Below, piece by piece: positions 48,729 to 57,655 of a stretch of 64,000 nucleotides of DNA. Source of the stretch: Sporosarcina sp. FSL K6-1522 (GTDB lineage Bacteria > Bacillota > Bacilli > Bacillales_A > Planococcaceae); NCBI RefSeq assembly GCF_038622445.1, contig NZ_CP152019.1, forward strand, positions 4,252,501-4,316,500. Direction: 5' to 3'. Position 1 is the stretch's first letter. Each line of letters starts with the position of its first letter. The position numbers and the translations under genes are program-made. The notes under the pieces are model-generated. The model ran no database searches, was not told where the DNA came from, and was given only the letters and a program-made list of their open reading frames with translations.

Positions 48729-49781
48729 TTATTGATCCTGGAATGCTTTCAGCAAATCCTCGCCCCAAATGTCTTTGTATTTGTCGTAAACAGGTTGAAC
48801 CTTTTCTGTAAATGTAGCCAATTCTGCTTCTGTTGGCTCATAAAACTGCATACCAGTCGCTTTCAACTCTTCAATCTGCTGTGCTTCTTTTTCACGTGCA
48901 AGCTCTACTTGATAAGCCGCTGCTTCTTTGCCAAGTTTCGTAAACAACGCTTGGTCCTCTTCGCTCATTGAATCGAGAAGCTTTTTATTGATGCCCAAGA
49001 CAAGTGGGTCATACGAATAGTTCCACATCGTAATGTAATCTTGTACTTCATTTAGTTTCGATGAATGGATAACGTCAATCGGATTCTCTTGTCCATTAAT
49101 CGTTCCTTGTTGAAGGGATGTGAACACTTCAGAGAATGTCATTGTCGTTGGATCTGCGCCTAGCTCACGGTACAAATCGGTATACATCGTAATGCCTGGA
49201 ATACGAATTTTCAGTCCTTTTAAATCGTCTGGCGATTTGATTTCATGCTTGCTGTTGGTAATTTGACGGAAGCCATTTTCCCCATATCCTAACGCCTGAA
49301 CACCTTTTTCTTGTAAAATTTCAGTGATGGCTTCTCCACCACTTCCACCAAATACTTTATCGACACCCTCCGTATCTTTAAACAAGAATGGTGCACTCGC
49401 AACGCCAAGACGTGGATCTAAAATCGAATAAATGATTGTCGAGTGGAAACTCAAATCCGTCGACCCTTTCGCCAGAAGCTCTACGCCTTTTCCAGAATCG
49501 CCACCAGATAACTGCTCATTCGGGAATAAATCAATCGTAATCCGACCGTCCGTTTCCTCTTTCATATCATTCGCTAGCTTTTCAGCCGCCTGATACCAAG
49601 TCGACGAATCGTTAACCGTCACCGACATTTTCAGCTTATAGGACTTATCATCCCCGCCTTTATCTGCACCATCAGAACCGCCGGAATCCCCAGTACCGCC
49701 ACCTCCCGAACTACAAGCCCCTAACAATAACATTGCTGATAATCCAAGTGCTCCCAAAGACCATGCTCTTTTTTTCCCCAT
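48729..49781 (-). CDS. dctP: TRAP transporter substrate-binding lipoprotein
   Basis: 350 aa. Lipobox LLLGACSSGGGG then a Gly/Ser linker. The DctP fold shows LKMSVTVNDSSTWYQAAEKL, YGENGFRQITNSKHEIKSPDDLKGLKIRIPG (motif GFRQITN, DLKGLKIR with the carboxylate-binding Arg) and QQGTINGQENPIDVI. It binds an organic acid, probably the 2-hydroxy acid oxidised by GlcDF or the acid activated by the ligase. Ribosome site GGAGGGATATTGA. Confidence 0.93.
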   Translation of the reverse strand: MGKKRAWSLGALGLSAMLLLGACSSGGGGTGDSGGSDGADKGGDDKSYKLKMSVTVNDSSTWYQAAEKLANDMKEETDGRITIDLFPNEQLSGGDSGKGVELLAKGSTDLSFHSTIIYSILDPRLGVASAPFLFKDTEGVDKVFGGSGGEAITEILQEKGVQALGYGENGFRQITNSKHEIKSPDDLKGLKIRIPGITMYTDLYRELGADPTTMTFSEVFTSLQQGTINGQENPIDVIHSSKLNEVQDYITMWNYSYDPLVLGINKKLLDSMSEEDQALFTKLGKEAAAYQVELAREKEAQQIEELKATGMQFYEPTEAELATFTEKVQPVYDKYKDIWGEDLLKAFQDQ

Positions 49782-49803
49782 TCAATATCCCTCCAATTAT
49801 GTG

Positions 49804-51114
49804 TTAACGTACCTTTTCATACATAAAATCAACCAAATGTAGCGCACGCGTTGTCGCTGAAAGACCTTCGCGCTCAATGCCGACTTTCATCTGCAACAAG
49901 CAACCCGGATTCGTCGTAATAATTGTACTCGCTTGAACTCCTTTCACTTCCATCATTTTCGACGCTAGAATACGAGACGCCATTTCTGGTTGAAGTACAT
50001 TATAAATACCGGCGGAACCACAACAAAGATCCGCACCGGGTAATTCCACAAATGTACAATCCTTTACTGCTTTCAAAATGTCACGCGGTGGCTCTTTCAC
50101 CCCGTTCACATTGCGCAAATGACAGGAATCCTGATAAGTCACAAGTTCAGTAGATGCAGTAGCAGGCAAACTTTCCAAGTACGCCACAGCTCCTAACTTC
50201 ACAAGCAATGACGAGATATCAATCTGCTTCGCTGTAAATTGCTGTGCTTTCGTCGCTAACACCGGATCCTGTTCAAGCAATTGATCATATTCTGCCAAAA
50301 ATGCACCACAACCGCCCGCATTATTGACAATAAAATCAACACCCACAACATCAAAGGCTGCTAAATTAGACCGCGCATTGCGCCTCGCCTTGTCCAACTC
50401 TCCGCTATGACCATGTAACGCCCCACAACATTGCTGCCCCTTCGGAATGACCACCTCACAGCCAAACTTCTCCAGCAACTCAATGGTACGGCGGTTCGTT
50501 TCTTGAAAGAGCGTGTCCATTAAACAACCCGCAAAAAATGCCACCTTGACCTGTACTTGCGCCTTGTCCATCGACGGACGTGAACGCTTCGCCGGCTCCG
50601 GTAAAATCTGCTCCATCTCTTTCATAAACGGCGGAAACAACTCTAAAAACCCAATCTTGCGTACCACTTTTTGCAACCCCGATTTTTGATAAAACGTCAC
50701 CAAGTTCACCGCTGTTTTCATCTTGCGCTGATCCGCAAATAAATGCTCAAAGGCCCCTTTGCGAACAATACGCTCTTTCAATGATTGCTTTTTCACTGAC
50801 TGAATCGCTTCACGTGTTTCTTCTATTAAAATGCCGTACTGCACACCTGCCGGACAAGCCGGCTCGCAAGCACGGCAACCGAGGCATAAATCGAACGCTT
50901 CTTCAATGGAACCATCCCATGCAATCGTTCCATCTCGAACCGCCTTCATCAACGCAATCCGTCCGCGCGGTGACTGTGTTTCATCCTGATCGGAGTGAAT
51001 ATATGTCGGACATGCAGGAAGGCAAAATCCACAACGCATACAATCCATTAAACGGTTGTCATCGACATGGGTTACAAATGCTTGGCGGATGTCTGCTGTC
51101 TGCACGCTAGCCAT
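49804..51114 (-). CDS. glcF: Glycolate/2-hydroxyacid oxidase iron-sulfur subunit
   Basis: 436 aa from the ATG at 51114, which overlaps the glcD stop by 8 nt. Two [4Fe-4S] ferredoxin motifs (CMRCGFCLPACPTY, CLGCRACEPACPAG) and two CCG domains (GQQCCGALHG, ADLCCGSAGIYN). It passes electrons from the flavin subunit to the quinone pool at the membrane. GlcE is absent; in Bacilli GlcD-GlcF pairs without GlcE are common. Confidence 0.92.
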   Translation of the reverse strand: MASVQTADIRQAFVTHVDDNRLMDCMRCGFCLPACPTYIHSDQDETQSPRGRIALMKAVRDGTIAWDGSIEEAFDLCLGCRACEPACPAGVQYGILIEETREAIQSVKKQSLKERIVRKGAFEHLFADQRKMKTAVNLVTFYQKSGLQKVVRKIGFLELFPPFMKEMEQILPEPAKRSRPSMDKAQVQVKVAFFAGCLMDTLFQETNRRTIELLEKFGCEVVIPKGQQCCGALHGHSGELDKARRNARSNLAAFDVVGVDFIVNNAGGCGAFLAEYDQLLEQDPVLATKAQQFTAKQIDISSLLVKLGAVAYLESLPATASTELVTYQDSCHLRNVNGVKEPPRDILKAVKDCTFVELPGADLCCGSAGIYNVLQPEMASRILASKMMEVKGVQASTIITTNPGCLLQMKVGIEREGLSATTRALHLVDFMYEKVR

Positions 51115-52519
51115 GCTGCACCACAACTCTCTTCTTCGTATCCTTCGCAAAGATTTTGCCCGGATTCATAATCTGTAACGGGTCCACAGCTTTCTTGATA
51201 TTGCGCATTACTTCCATACCAGCTGCCCCGACTTTCCACTCCAAATAAGGCGATTTCATTTCTCCAACACCATGCTCACCTGTAATCGTGCCACCTAGCT
51301 GAATCGCGTGTTCAAATATTTCACTAAACGCAGCTTCTACCCGCAGCATCTCTTCCTGATCACGCGCATCTGTTAAACAAGTTGGATGCAAATTGCCGTC
51401 CCCAGCATGGCCAAATGTGCAAATGACCAAGTCATACTTGTCCGCAATTTGTTGAATGGCTTTTACCATGTTGGCAATCTCAGACCGTGGCACTGTCGCA
51501 TCCTCTAAAATCGTCGTCGGTCGTTTACGCGCAAGAGCCGATAATGCCGACCTTCGCCCGATGCGTAATTGCTCCGCTTCCACTTCTGTTTGCGCATGTT
51601 GTGTGGACGTTGCCCCTTGTTCCATACAAAGCTGATGCATAAGCGCCATGTCCTTTTCTACGATGAGCGGATCCCCATCTTGCTCAATCAGTAGCATCGC
51701 CTCACAATCTGTCGGCAGTCCGATATTCATAAAATCCTCAACGGTTTCAATCGTCCCTTTATCCATAAACTCCAATGTTGTCGGGATAATCTTTGCAGCA
51801 ATAATAGACGACACCGCCTCGGCTGCCTCCTCCAAATGATTGTAAAAGGCAAGCAGCGTTTGCTTCGATGCGGGCGCAGGTATAAGCGATAAAGTAATTT
51901 CCGTAATGACACCTAACGTCCCTTCAGAACCGACATACAAACTAGTCAAATCATAACCCGCTACATCCTTTGCCAGCTTGCCGCCTGTTTTCAATAGCTC
52001 GCCATTCGGCAACACAATGGTTAGCCCTTTGACATAGTCACGCGTCACCCCATATTTCAATCCTCTTAGACCACCTGAATTTTCACTGACATTGCCACCG
52101 ATTGTGGAAATATTCATGGAGCTCGGATCTGGCGGATAAAACAATCCCTTTGGCTCCACAAGTGCATTGATTTCACTTGTGATCATGCCTGGCTGAACCG
52201 TAATGGTCAGATTGCCTTCATCCAACTCTAGCAACTGATTCATACGATTGAATAACAACACGACACCACCAGCTGTCGGTACCGTTCCCGCCGCCAAATT
52301 CGTTCCAGACCCGCGTGAAATAATTGGAATGCGATGTGTGGCACACACTTTGACAATGGCTTGAATGTCCTCCGTCGATCCCGGTGACAAGATGACATCT
52401 GGCATCGCTTGGAAATTGGGCGTTGCATCATAGGAATAGGCTAATTTTTGTGCCGCTGTCGTTTTCGCATACTGACTGCCCGTAATGGCAACTAACTGTT
52501 CAAGAATTTTCGTCTCCAT
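51107..52519 (-). CDS. glcD: Glycolate/2-hydroxyacid oxidase FAD subunit
   Basis: 470 aa. PCMH-type FAD-binding domain (IISRGSGTNLAAGTVPTAGG, GLFYPPDPSSMNISTIGGN with ENSGGLRGLKYG) and the C-terminal FAD-oxidase domain (FGHAGDGNLHPTCL, GTITGEHGVGEMK). Oxidises glycolate, lactate or a related 2-hydroxy acid. First gene of the operon, 160 bp after the regulator gene. The true substrate depends on the rest of the pathway. Confidence 0.92.
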   Translation of the reverse strand: METKILEQLVAITGSQYAKTTAAQKLAYSYDATPNFQAMPDVILSPGSTEDIQAIVKVCATHRIPIISRGSGTNLAAGTVPTAGGVVLLFNRMNQLLELDEGNLTITVQPGMITSEINALVEPKGLFYPPDPSSMNISTIGGNVSENSGGLRGLKYGVTRDYVKGLTIVLPNGELLKTGGKLAKDVAGYDLTSLYVGSEGTLGVITEITLSLIPAPASKQTLLAFYNHLEEAAEAVSSIIAAKIIPTTLEFMDKGTIETVEDFMNIGLPTDCEAMLLIEQDGDPLIVEKDMALMHQLCMEQGATSTQHAQTEVEAEQLRIGRRSALSALARKRPTTILEDATVPRSEIANMVKAIQQIADKYDLVICTFGHAGDGNLHPTCLTDARDQEEMLRVEAAFSEIFEHAIQLGGTITGEHGVGEMKSPYLEWKVGAAGMEVMRNIKKAVDPLQIMNPGKIFAKDTKKRVVVQHG

Positions 52520-52642
52520 TTGCCAACCTGCCTCCCCTGTTCGGTGCGTCTAAACCTATTCTAATATTCTGATTGTTAAGAAGATATAGTCACACAAACA
52601 ACATTTCAACGTACTTCTAGCATTTTTCTTGTGCATACATAC

Positions 52643-52673
52643 AAAAAGAGCATCCGAAATGGACACTCTTTTT
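52643..52673 (-). terminator. Terminator between cdaR-like gene and glcD
   Basis: AAAAAGAGCATCC (52643-52655) faces GGACACTCTTTTT (52661-52673), with one mismatch, right after the regulator stop (52679). It isolates the regulator transcript from the operon, so glcD should have its own promoter in 52520-52640; none of high quality was seen there. Confidence 0.82.
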
Positions 52674-52678
52674 GGGTA

Positions 52679-53791
52679 TTATACTAGTGCTGAAGACTCG
52701 TCGATAAATAACAAACCCAGGTAAATTAGGAAAACATCTTGAATATTCGAGACAGAAAGACCGGTTAATTGCTCCACTTTCTGCAGGCGATAAGACAGCG
52801 TGTTTTTATGTATATGCAATTTCTGCGCCGTATTTTGCATCGATTGATTTTCCGCAAACCAGACGCGCAAATTATGTAAAAGCTCTGCTTCTTCTTGAAG
52901 TGGCGCAATCGTTCGCTGCACGAATTCTTCGCGCACACTTTTCGGTAGACTATGCAACAGCAGGTCAAAGCGCAATTCATGTTCAAAAACAATGCGCCGC
53001 AATTTTTTTGACACTTCCGTTGCTCGCTCCGCCTGGTTAAACGACTTCGTCAATTCATTGAAAGACATCGCCTCCCCAATGCCAGCTGCCGCATCGATTT
53101 TCATGCGCCGCTTCACATGCAACAACACATGCTCCAACTCCGTCTTCAGCACATTCTGATCCATTTCGGGCAATAAAATCAGAATCTTCCCCTGCCCCCA
53201 ACGAATCATTTTAACTAACGGATGCAGATTTTGTAGTGACAATAACTCCGTCACTTGCTGAATCGTAAATTGCTTCGTATCATCCAGCGCCTCTATAAGC
53301 GTCACCTGCTTATACAACTCCACGTCAATGCCCAAAATCGCTGCGCGTTCAAGAAAACGCCCATCCTTCGTCACCGACGTCAGCCAGTCAAAAACAAAAA
53401 ACTCCAGCTCCCGAACCTTCTCCTCTTCAACCTTCCGTTTCAGCGCATCCTGTATAAACAGCTCAACCACCCGTAAAATAAGCAACGCTTGCGGTTGAAT
53501 CTTCTCCGGCTCACCCGTTATGCCTAACACAGCAATCGGCTCCCCTTCAATAATAATCGGTAGCACAATTCCTTTTCGAACCCCTCGCAAACTCGCCATT
53601 TCCTTATCCGTCATATGGATAATCCGCTCTTCCCGTAGACTAATCAACGCGCCTTCATGAAACTGATTAATGCGCTCCGAATCCGTACTCGCCTGAATAA
53701 ACCCACGCCGATCCGTTAAAAGAATCTGCTCCCGAATCAGTCGAGACAGTTCATCCACAATTTCATGCCCTAACCGATCAAACTGGAACAT
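52679..53791 (-). CDS. CdaR/PucR-type regulator (sugar-diacid regulator family)
   Basis: 370 aa from the ATG at 53791; an ATG at 53806 is possible. N-terminal diacid_rec domain (LGHEIVDELSRLIREQILLTDRRGFIQASTD; family opening LGHEIVD and TDRRGFIQASTD), a GGDEF-like middle region, and the C-terminal HTH_30 (SMQNTAQKLHIHKNTLSYRLQKVEQLTG; core HKNTLSYRLQKVE). CdaR proteins respond to glycerate, glucarate or other hydroxy acids, which fits the neighbouring GlcDF and TRAP genes. It probably activates that operon. Array 2 lies 84 bp upstream of its start. Confidence 0.87.
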   Translation of the reverse strand: MFQFDRLGHEIVDELSRLIREQILLTDRRGFIQASTDSERINQFHEGALISLREERIIHMTDKEMASLRGVRKGIVLPIIIEGEPIAVLGITGEPEKIQPQALLILRVVELFIQDALKRKVEEEKVRELEFFVFDWLTSVTKDGRFLERAAILGIDVELYKQVTLIEALDDTKQFTIQQVTELLSLQNLHPLVKMIRWGQGKILILLPEMDQNVLKTELEHVLLHVKRRMKIDAAAGIGEAMSFNELTKSFNQAERATEVSKKLRRIVFEHELRFDLLLHSLPKSVREEFVQRTIAPLQEEAELLHNLRVWFAENQSMQNTAQKLHIHKNTLSYRLQKVEQLTGLSVSNIQDVFLIYLGLLFIDESSALV

Positions 53792-53821
53792 TTTGAAAAC
53801 CCCCATCGTTGAATATACCCC

Positions 53822-53850
53822 ACTTTAACGGAATTGACGGAAAGTTTCAA
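53822..53850 (-). promoter_or_regulatory. Probable promoter of the cdaR-like gene
   Basis: Minus strand TTGAAA (53845-53850), 17-bp spacer, TAAAGT (53822-53827). It lies in the short gap between array 2 and the gene, so the array is immediately upstream of the -35 box. Confidence 0.45.
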
Positions 53851-53875
53851 CAGTTCAAAGACACAAGGACGCACT

Positions 53876-54337
53876 AGGTATGCACGCTTCGACAGCCACT
53901 TTGCGCGGTCTCACACTAACTTTGCGCGCTTACGCTGCCACTTTGCGCGGTCCCACACTAACTTTGCGCGCTTCGACAGCCACTTTGCGCGGTCTCACAC
54001 TAACTTTGCGCGCTTACGCTGCCACTTTGCGCGGTCTCACACTAACTATGCGCGCTTCGACTGCCACTTTGCGCGGTCCCACACTAACTATGCGCGCTTA
54101 CGCTGCCACTTTGCGCGGTCTCACACTAACTTTGCGCGCTTCGACTGCCACTTTGCGCGGTCCCACACTAACTTTGCGCGCTTACGCTGCCACTTTGCGC
54201 GGTCCCACACTAACTTTGCGCGCTTCGACTGCCACTTTGCGCGGTCTCACACTAACTTTGCGCGCTTCCGCAACCACTTTGCGCGGTCCCACACTAACTT
54301 TGCGCGCTTCCGCTGCCACTTTACACACAAAATCCCC
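53876..54337. repeat. Tandem array 2: eleven 42-bp units of two 21-bp half-units
   Basis: Units begin at 53876 and every 42 bp to 54296. Half A reads AACTTTGCGCGC then TTCGACTGC or TTACGCTGC; half B reads CACTTTGCGCGG then TCYCACACT. TGCGCG sits at the same 21-bp step in 20 of 22 halves; the first (TGCACG) and the last (TTACAC) are decayed. Half-A variants alternate over the first nine units, giving an 84-bp higher-order period. Cores AACTWTGCGCGCTT and ACTTTGCGCGG are shared with array 1, 11 kb away. The array fills the gap between the deacetylase terminator and the cdaR-like promoter. Confidence 0.9.
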
Positions 54338-54366
54338 ACAAAAAAACACCTACAATGAGGCGTTTT
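54338..54366 (-). terminator. Terminator of the polysaccharide deacetylase gene
   Basis: On the minus strand AACGCCT pairs with AGGTGTT (one G-U) across a 6-base loop and is followed by TTTTTT. It partly precedes the stop at 54371 by a few bases only and directly abuts the end of array 2. Confidence 0.72.
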
Positions 54367-54370
54367 TTCA

Positions 54371-55492
54371 TTACAACGTCGTATCATATAGAAAATTTCG
54401 GATAACATGATGCTCAGGTTCGTACGTCTTCAGGGTATAGCCTTCTTTTTGCAGCCATTCAATAATCGCTGGCAGCGCTTTTGTCGTTGGGCCTTGATCA
54501 TGGAGCAAAATGATAATATCCCGATTGCCGGATTTGTAGGATTGCTGAACACCATTCCGAACGTTTTTCACAATTTCTCCCACTTGCTGATCTGTATAGC
54601 GCCAGTCATTTGAGTCCACATGCCAATCCCACATTTTATAGCCATTGACATTCAATTGTCTTTTCATTGCAGGCGTTACATGTGGTTTGCTGCCGTAAGG
54701 AACCCTCAGCAATTTTGCCTCGTTTCCTGTTATTTGCTGAATGAGTTGTGTTCCTTCATTCATTTCCTCAATAAATGTTTCGGGGGATTCGTATACTTTC
54801 TTCACATCATGCGTCATACTATGCGTGCCAATATAATGCCCGGCATCAGCTACTGTGCGAACAATGTCTTCATTTTTCTTCATATGCTTGCCAAGAAAGA
54901 AAAAGGTACCTTGCACTTGATATTTTTTCAACGTACTAACATTAGCCCTTGTATAACGATTCGGCCCATCGTCAAACGTTAAATAGACAGTCGCTTTTGG
55001 CACTTGGGGCTTCACTACCAAAGCTTGGATATGCTTCTCATAAGCGATAGAACCCATATGCTCATAGTCATCACGGTAAATACGCAATGTATTCACAGTC
55101 GGCATCGCATCAATCTTGAATCCCGTCGCCTCCGCAAAATACGTCACGCTTATGAATAAATTGCCGTCAATATCGAGAATCGGCGAACCACTTGCTTCGA
55201 CGCCCGCTTTCGATGTTCGCTGCGATTTGAGCTGATAAACGATTTCAGAACCTCGTTTTTGAATACGGAGCTTGCCCTTACTAACATCCATTTTCGCGTC
55301 CATATACGTGATAAATTCATTTAAAGGAACCTTTACATCGCCATCGATTATACGGATATCGGTAATCGGTAACAATCGATCATGAAGCCCAATATGCTGA
55401 GTTGGCTGTACCTCCGCCGCTTCACCTGTTGCTACGCCAAAAAGCAAACTGCCCAGCAATGCCATACAAATCATCCATAATTTTTTTCTCAT
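54371..55492 (-). CDS. Secreted polysaccharide deacetylase (NodB domain)
   Basis: 373 aa. Signal peptide (ending GEA-AEV), an N-terminal copper-amine-oxidase-N-like domain (about 35-150: LLPITDIRIIDGDVKVPLNEF start, VNTLRIYRDDY end) that often binds the wall, and a NodB domain from about 165. Metal and catalytic motifs: TVYLTFDDGPN (Asp-Asp), GTHSMTHD (His-x3-His), RVPYGSKPHV, WDWHVDSNDW and IILLHDQGPTT. It removes acetyl groups from peptidoglycan or another polymer. Ribosome site GAGGCGATTTTGA. Confidence 0.9.
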   Translation of the reverse strand: MRKKLWMICMALLGSLLFGVATGEAAEVQPTQHIGLHDRLLPITDIRIIDGDVKVPLNEFITYMDAKMDVSKGKLRIQKRGSEIVYQLKSQRTSKAGVEASGSPILDIDGNLFISVTYFAEATGFKIDAMPTVNTLRIYRDDYEHMGSIAYEKHIQALVVKPQVPKATVYLTFDDGPNRYTRANVSTLKKYQVQGTFFFLGKHMKKNEDIVRTVADAGHYIGTHSMTHDVKKVYESPETFIEEMNEGTQLIQQITGNEAKLLRVPYGSKPHVTPAMKRQLNVNGYKMWDWHVDSNDWRYTDQQVGEIVKNVRNGVQQSYKSGNRDIIILLHDQGPTTKALPAIIEWLQKEGYTLKTYEPEHHVIRNFLYDTTL

Positions 55493-55593
55493 TCAAAATC
55501 GCCTCATTTCCGCTCGATGGTCTCCTTCAAGGTATATGATAGCGAAGAACAAAAAATCCTTGTCGGCAAAATTTTAGACCGCACTGAATCCAA

Positions 55594-56208
55594 TTAACCC
55601 AGTTTGCGCATACAGTATTGATAAATCTCTGCAGTTACCAAACAATCACCAATTGCATCATGCGCATCATGTTCCAACTGTAAATAGTTCGTCAACGTCA
55701 CCAATTTATGATTCGGCGTCTCCGTAATGACTTTCCGCGCAAGCTTCATCGTATCAATCACAATCAATTCAGGAATATGAACACCTTTAATACGTTCCAG
55801 TGCATACAAAAACCCCATATCGAAGGAAGCATTGTGAGCGATAACCGGCAAATCACCAATAAATGCAAGAAGCTCCTCGATTTTCTCGTCAATCGTTGGC
55901 GCTGCTTGAACCATCTCATTTGAAATACCTGTTAGCTGTGTAACGGAAAGCGGAATATAGCGATGCGGATTAATGAATGTACTTAGTATGTCCGTCTGTT
56001 CATGTTTTACATATTTAATGGCGCCAATTTGAATAATTTGATCGGCACCTGCTCGAAATCCCGTCGTTTCAAAATCGAGCACAACGTAATCCTGCACATA
56101 TGTAGAGGATGCCCGATACTTTTTGTCCTTCGCGGCTCTTCTCGCTCCCCAATTTTGTTGCAATGGCTTATGATAAAGCAGTTCTTTTACTTTCGTCTGC
56201 ATATCCAT
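55594..56208 (-). CDS. DnaQ-like 3'-5' exonuclease (DEDDh)
   Basis: 204 aa. Exo I VVLDFETTGF (Asp, Glu), Exo II VIAHNASFDMGFL (Asp) and Exo III HDAIGDCLVTAEIY (His, Asp) are all present, so it should be active. It resembles the epsilon-like exonuclease proteins of Bacillales that are separate from PolC. About 40 N-terminal residues are basic and precede the domain. Ribosome site AAAAGGAAGTGTACCTAA. Likely a repair or RNA/DNA end-trimming enzyme; substrate not defined. Confidence 0.9.
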   Translation of the reverse strand: MDMQTKVKELLYHKPLQQNWGARRAAKDKKYRASSTYVQDYVVLDFETTGFRAGADQIIQIGAIKYVKHEQTDILSTFINPHRYIPLSVTQLTGISNEMVQAAPTIDEKIEELLAFIGDLPVIAHNASFDMGFLYALERIKGVHIPELIVIDTMKLARKVITETPNHKLVTLTNYLQLEHDAHDAIGDCLVTAEIYQYCMRKLG

Positions 56209-56327
56209 TTAGGTACACTTCCTTTTCATAGAAATTGCGATTGTTTTTAAGCTTCTTACTCCCCTTAATACCCGTTTTCCCCAAGACTAATCTGACGGTT
56301 TTTGAACAGTTGATCTATAACAAAAGA

Positions 56328-56352
56328 CCTCCACATTTTTTTGTGGAGGCCT
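56328..56352 (-). terminator. Terminator of the adaptor gene
   Basis: CCTCCACA (56328-56335) and TGTGGAGG (56342-56349) make a perfect stem right after the adaptor stop (56357); TCTTTTGTT follows on the minus strand. Confidence 0.85.
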
Positions 56353-56356
56353 CCAT

Positions 56357-57655
56357 TTATTTTACAAGCATATATTTCACATAATTTTTCCAACCGAAGG
56401 CACGCCATTGTTCTTTTGCCGGCATACCTGATGGCAAGGATAAAAACACTCTTGGCGCATATTCATATTCCTTGAATGCAGGTGCATAGACCGCGATATC
56501 TCCGCGTTGAAGTCCTTCCGTAACAATCGCACGATCCTTCAAAGTGAATGGCGTCACGATATCGACTTTCGAAGCCAATCCTTTGTTGTCAATCTTCCAC
56601 GTAAAGGCTGTTTTCTCTTCAAAATCCTGTAGCCATTTTTCTTTGACAGAAGTTGCCTCTAATGCCTCATCCACAATGATATCTGCTTTGACATTTGTTC
56701 CAAAGGGCACCGATTCCAACGTAGTTTCAGGTGAGACACGCACTTCGTAATAAGCAAGTGGATTCTTTACTTTTTCATTATCAAACGCTTTATATGCATT
56801 GAACCAGTCATTGTCCGTTGCGGGCATCGTCGATACTGCTGACACAGTCCCTTTCGCTTTTGGTTCAACACCTTCTCCCTTCACCAACACCCGGTTTCCT
56901 GCAACAATTTGTTGCCATTCGTGATTTTTGGCATAGGTCACAATGTCTTTTTGTGAACTGTAGATGTCAACTGCAAGTGTAGAGCCACGGCGTACCACAT
57001 CCGAAACAACCCCTTCTACTGGGCTAACGAGCGCGGGATGTGATGGGTTTTGAGATAACTGTGTATCAATGACAATTAGCTGCCGCTCCAAATCTGCGAG
57101 TTCACGTTCAGCTGCGGATATCGCTTGTGCAAACGCACCTTCTTCCTTAATATCCACTTCAACATCAACATTAAAGCCTACCGCTACCTTCGTATCTGCA
57201 TCATTTTTACCGAGCGTATCTTTTCGATTCGTATTCGCAGTACTAGCAGACTTCATTTTTCTCAACTGTGATTCAAGGTCCGCAATCACTCTTCGTGCCG
57301 AGGACTGCTGCTGTAGAATCGCTTCTCGTTCCGCTCTCCAAACAGCCAATTGTCCTTCTGCTTGTTCAGTTTGCAAACTGGCAAGCTCTTGACCAATGAT
57401 CACTTGATCGCCTTCCTTGACCAACCATGAATCGACAACATCCTCATTGCCAACATACACCGTATACGTTTCTGCAGGTGCAACAAAGCCTTCTTTAGCA
57501 ATTTTCTCGCGGTAATTGCCGCTAGTCATACGCTCATGATCCTTGACATATACTGACTTCGGAATCACACTCTTGTCCGAAAATATCAAGTACAAATTCA
57601 CGGTTAGACACGCAATAACGGCGATACCAATCGCAATGTTCATTACCTTATTCAT
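56357..57655 (-). CDS. Membrane-fusion/HlyD-like adaptor protein
   Basis: 432 aa from the ATG at 57655 after GGAGGAGGTGTTGGGC. One N-terminal membrane helix (NIAIGIAVIACLTVNLYLIF), a biotinyl-lipoyl-like half (VDSWLVKEGDQVIIGQELA), a coiled coil (about 95-205, rich in E, R, Q) and the second lipoyl half (PALVSPVEGVVSDVVRRGS), then a beta-barrel region. This layout is that of periplasmic-adaptor/HlyD proteins, which in Gram-positives work with ABC exporters (MacA-like). No ATPase or permease is next to it except the YIP1-like gene it overlaps by 8 nt. Confidence 0.83.
   Translation of the reverse strand: MNKVMNIAIGIAVIACLTVNLYLIFSDKSVIPKSVYVKDHERMTSGNYREKIAKEGFVAPAETYTVYVGNEDVVDSWLVKEGDQVIIGQELASLQTEQAEGQLAVWRAEREAILQQQSSARRVIADLESQLRKMKSASTANTNRKDTLGKNDADTKVAVGFNVDVEVDIKEEGAFAQAISAAERELADLERQLIVIDTQLSQNPSHPALVSPVEGVVSDVVRRGSTLAVDIYSSQKDIVTYAKNHEWQQIVAGNRVLVKGEGVEPKAKGTVSAVSTMPATDNDWFNAYKAFDNEKVKNPLAYYEVRVSPETTLESVPFGTNVKADIIVDEALEATSVKEKWLQDFEEKTAFTWKIDNKGLASKVDIVTPFTLKDRAIVTEGLQRGDIAVYAPAFKEYEYAPRVFLSLPSGMPAKEQWRAFGWKNYVKYMLVK

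Noticed and set aside
53876..54337. CRISPR array
   Set aside because: There are no unique spacers of constant length; the whole 42-bp unit is repeated, and no cas genes are nearby.
53834..54410. Two overlapping plus-strand ORFs of about 175 codons across array 2
   Set aside because: Two frames are open over the same DNA, which a periodic repeat explains; no ribosome site, and one runs antisense into the deacetylase gene.
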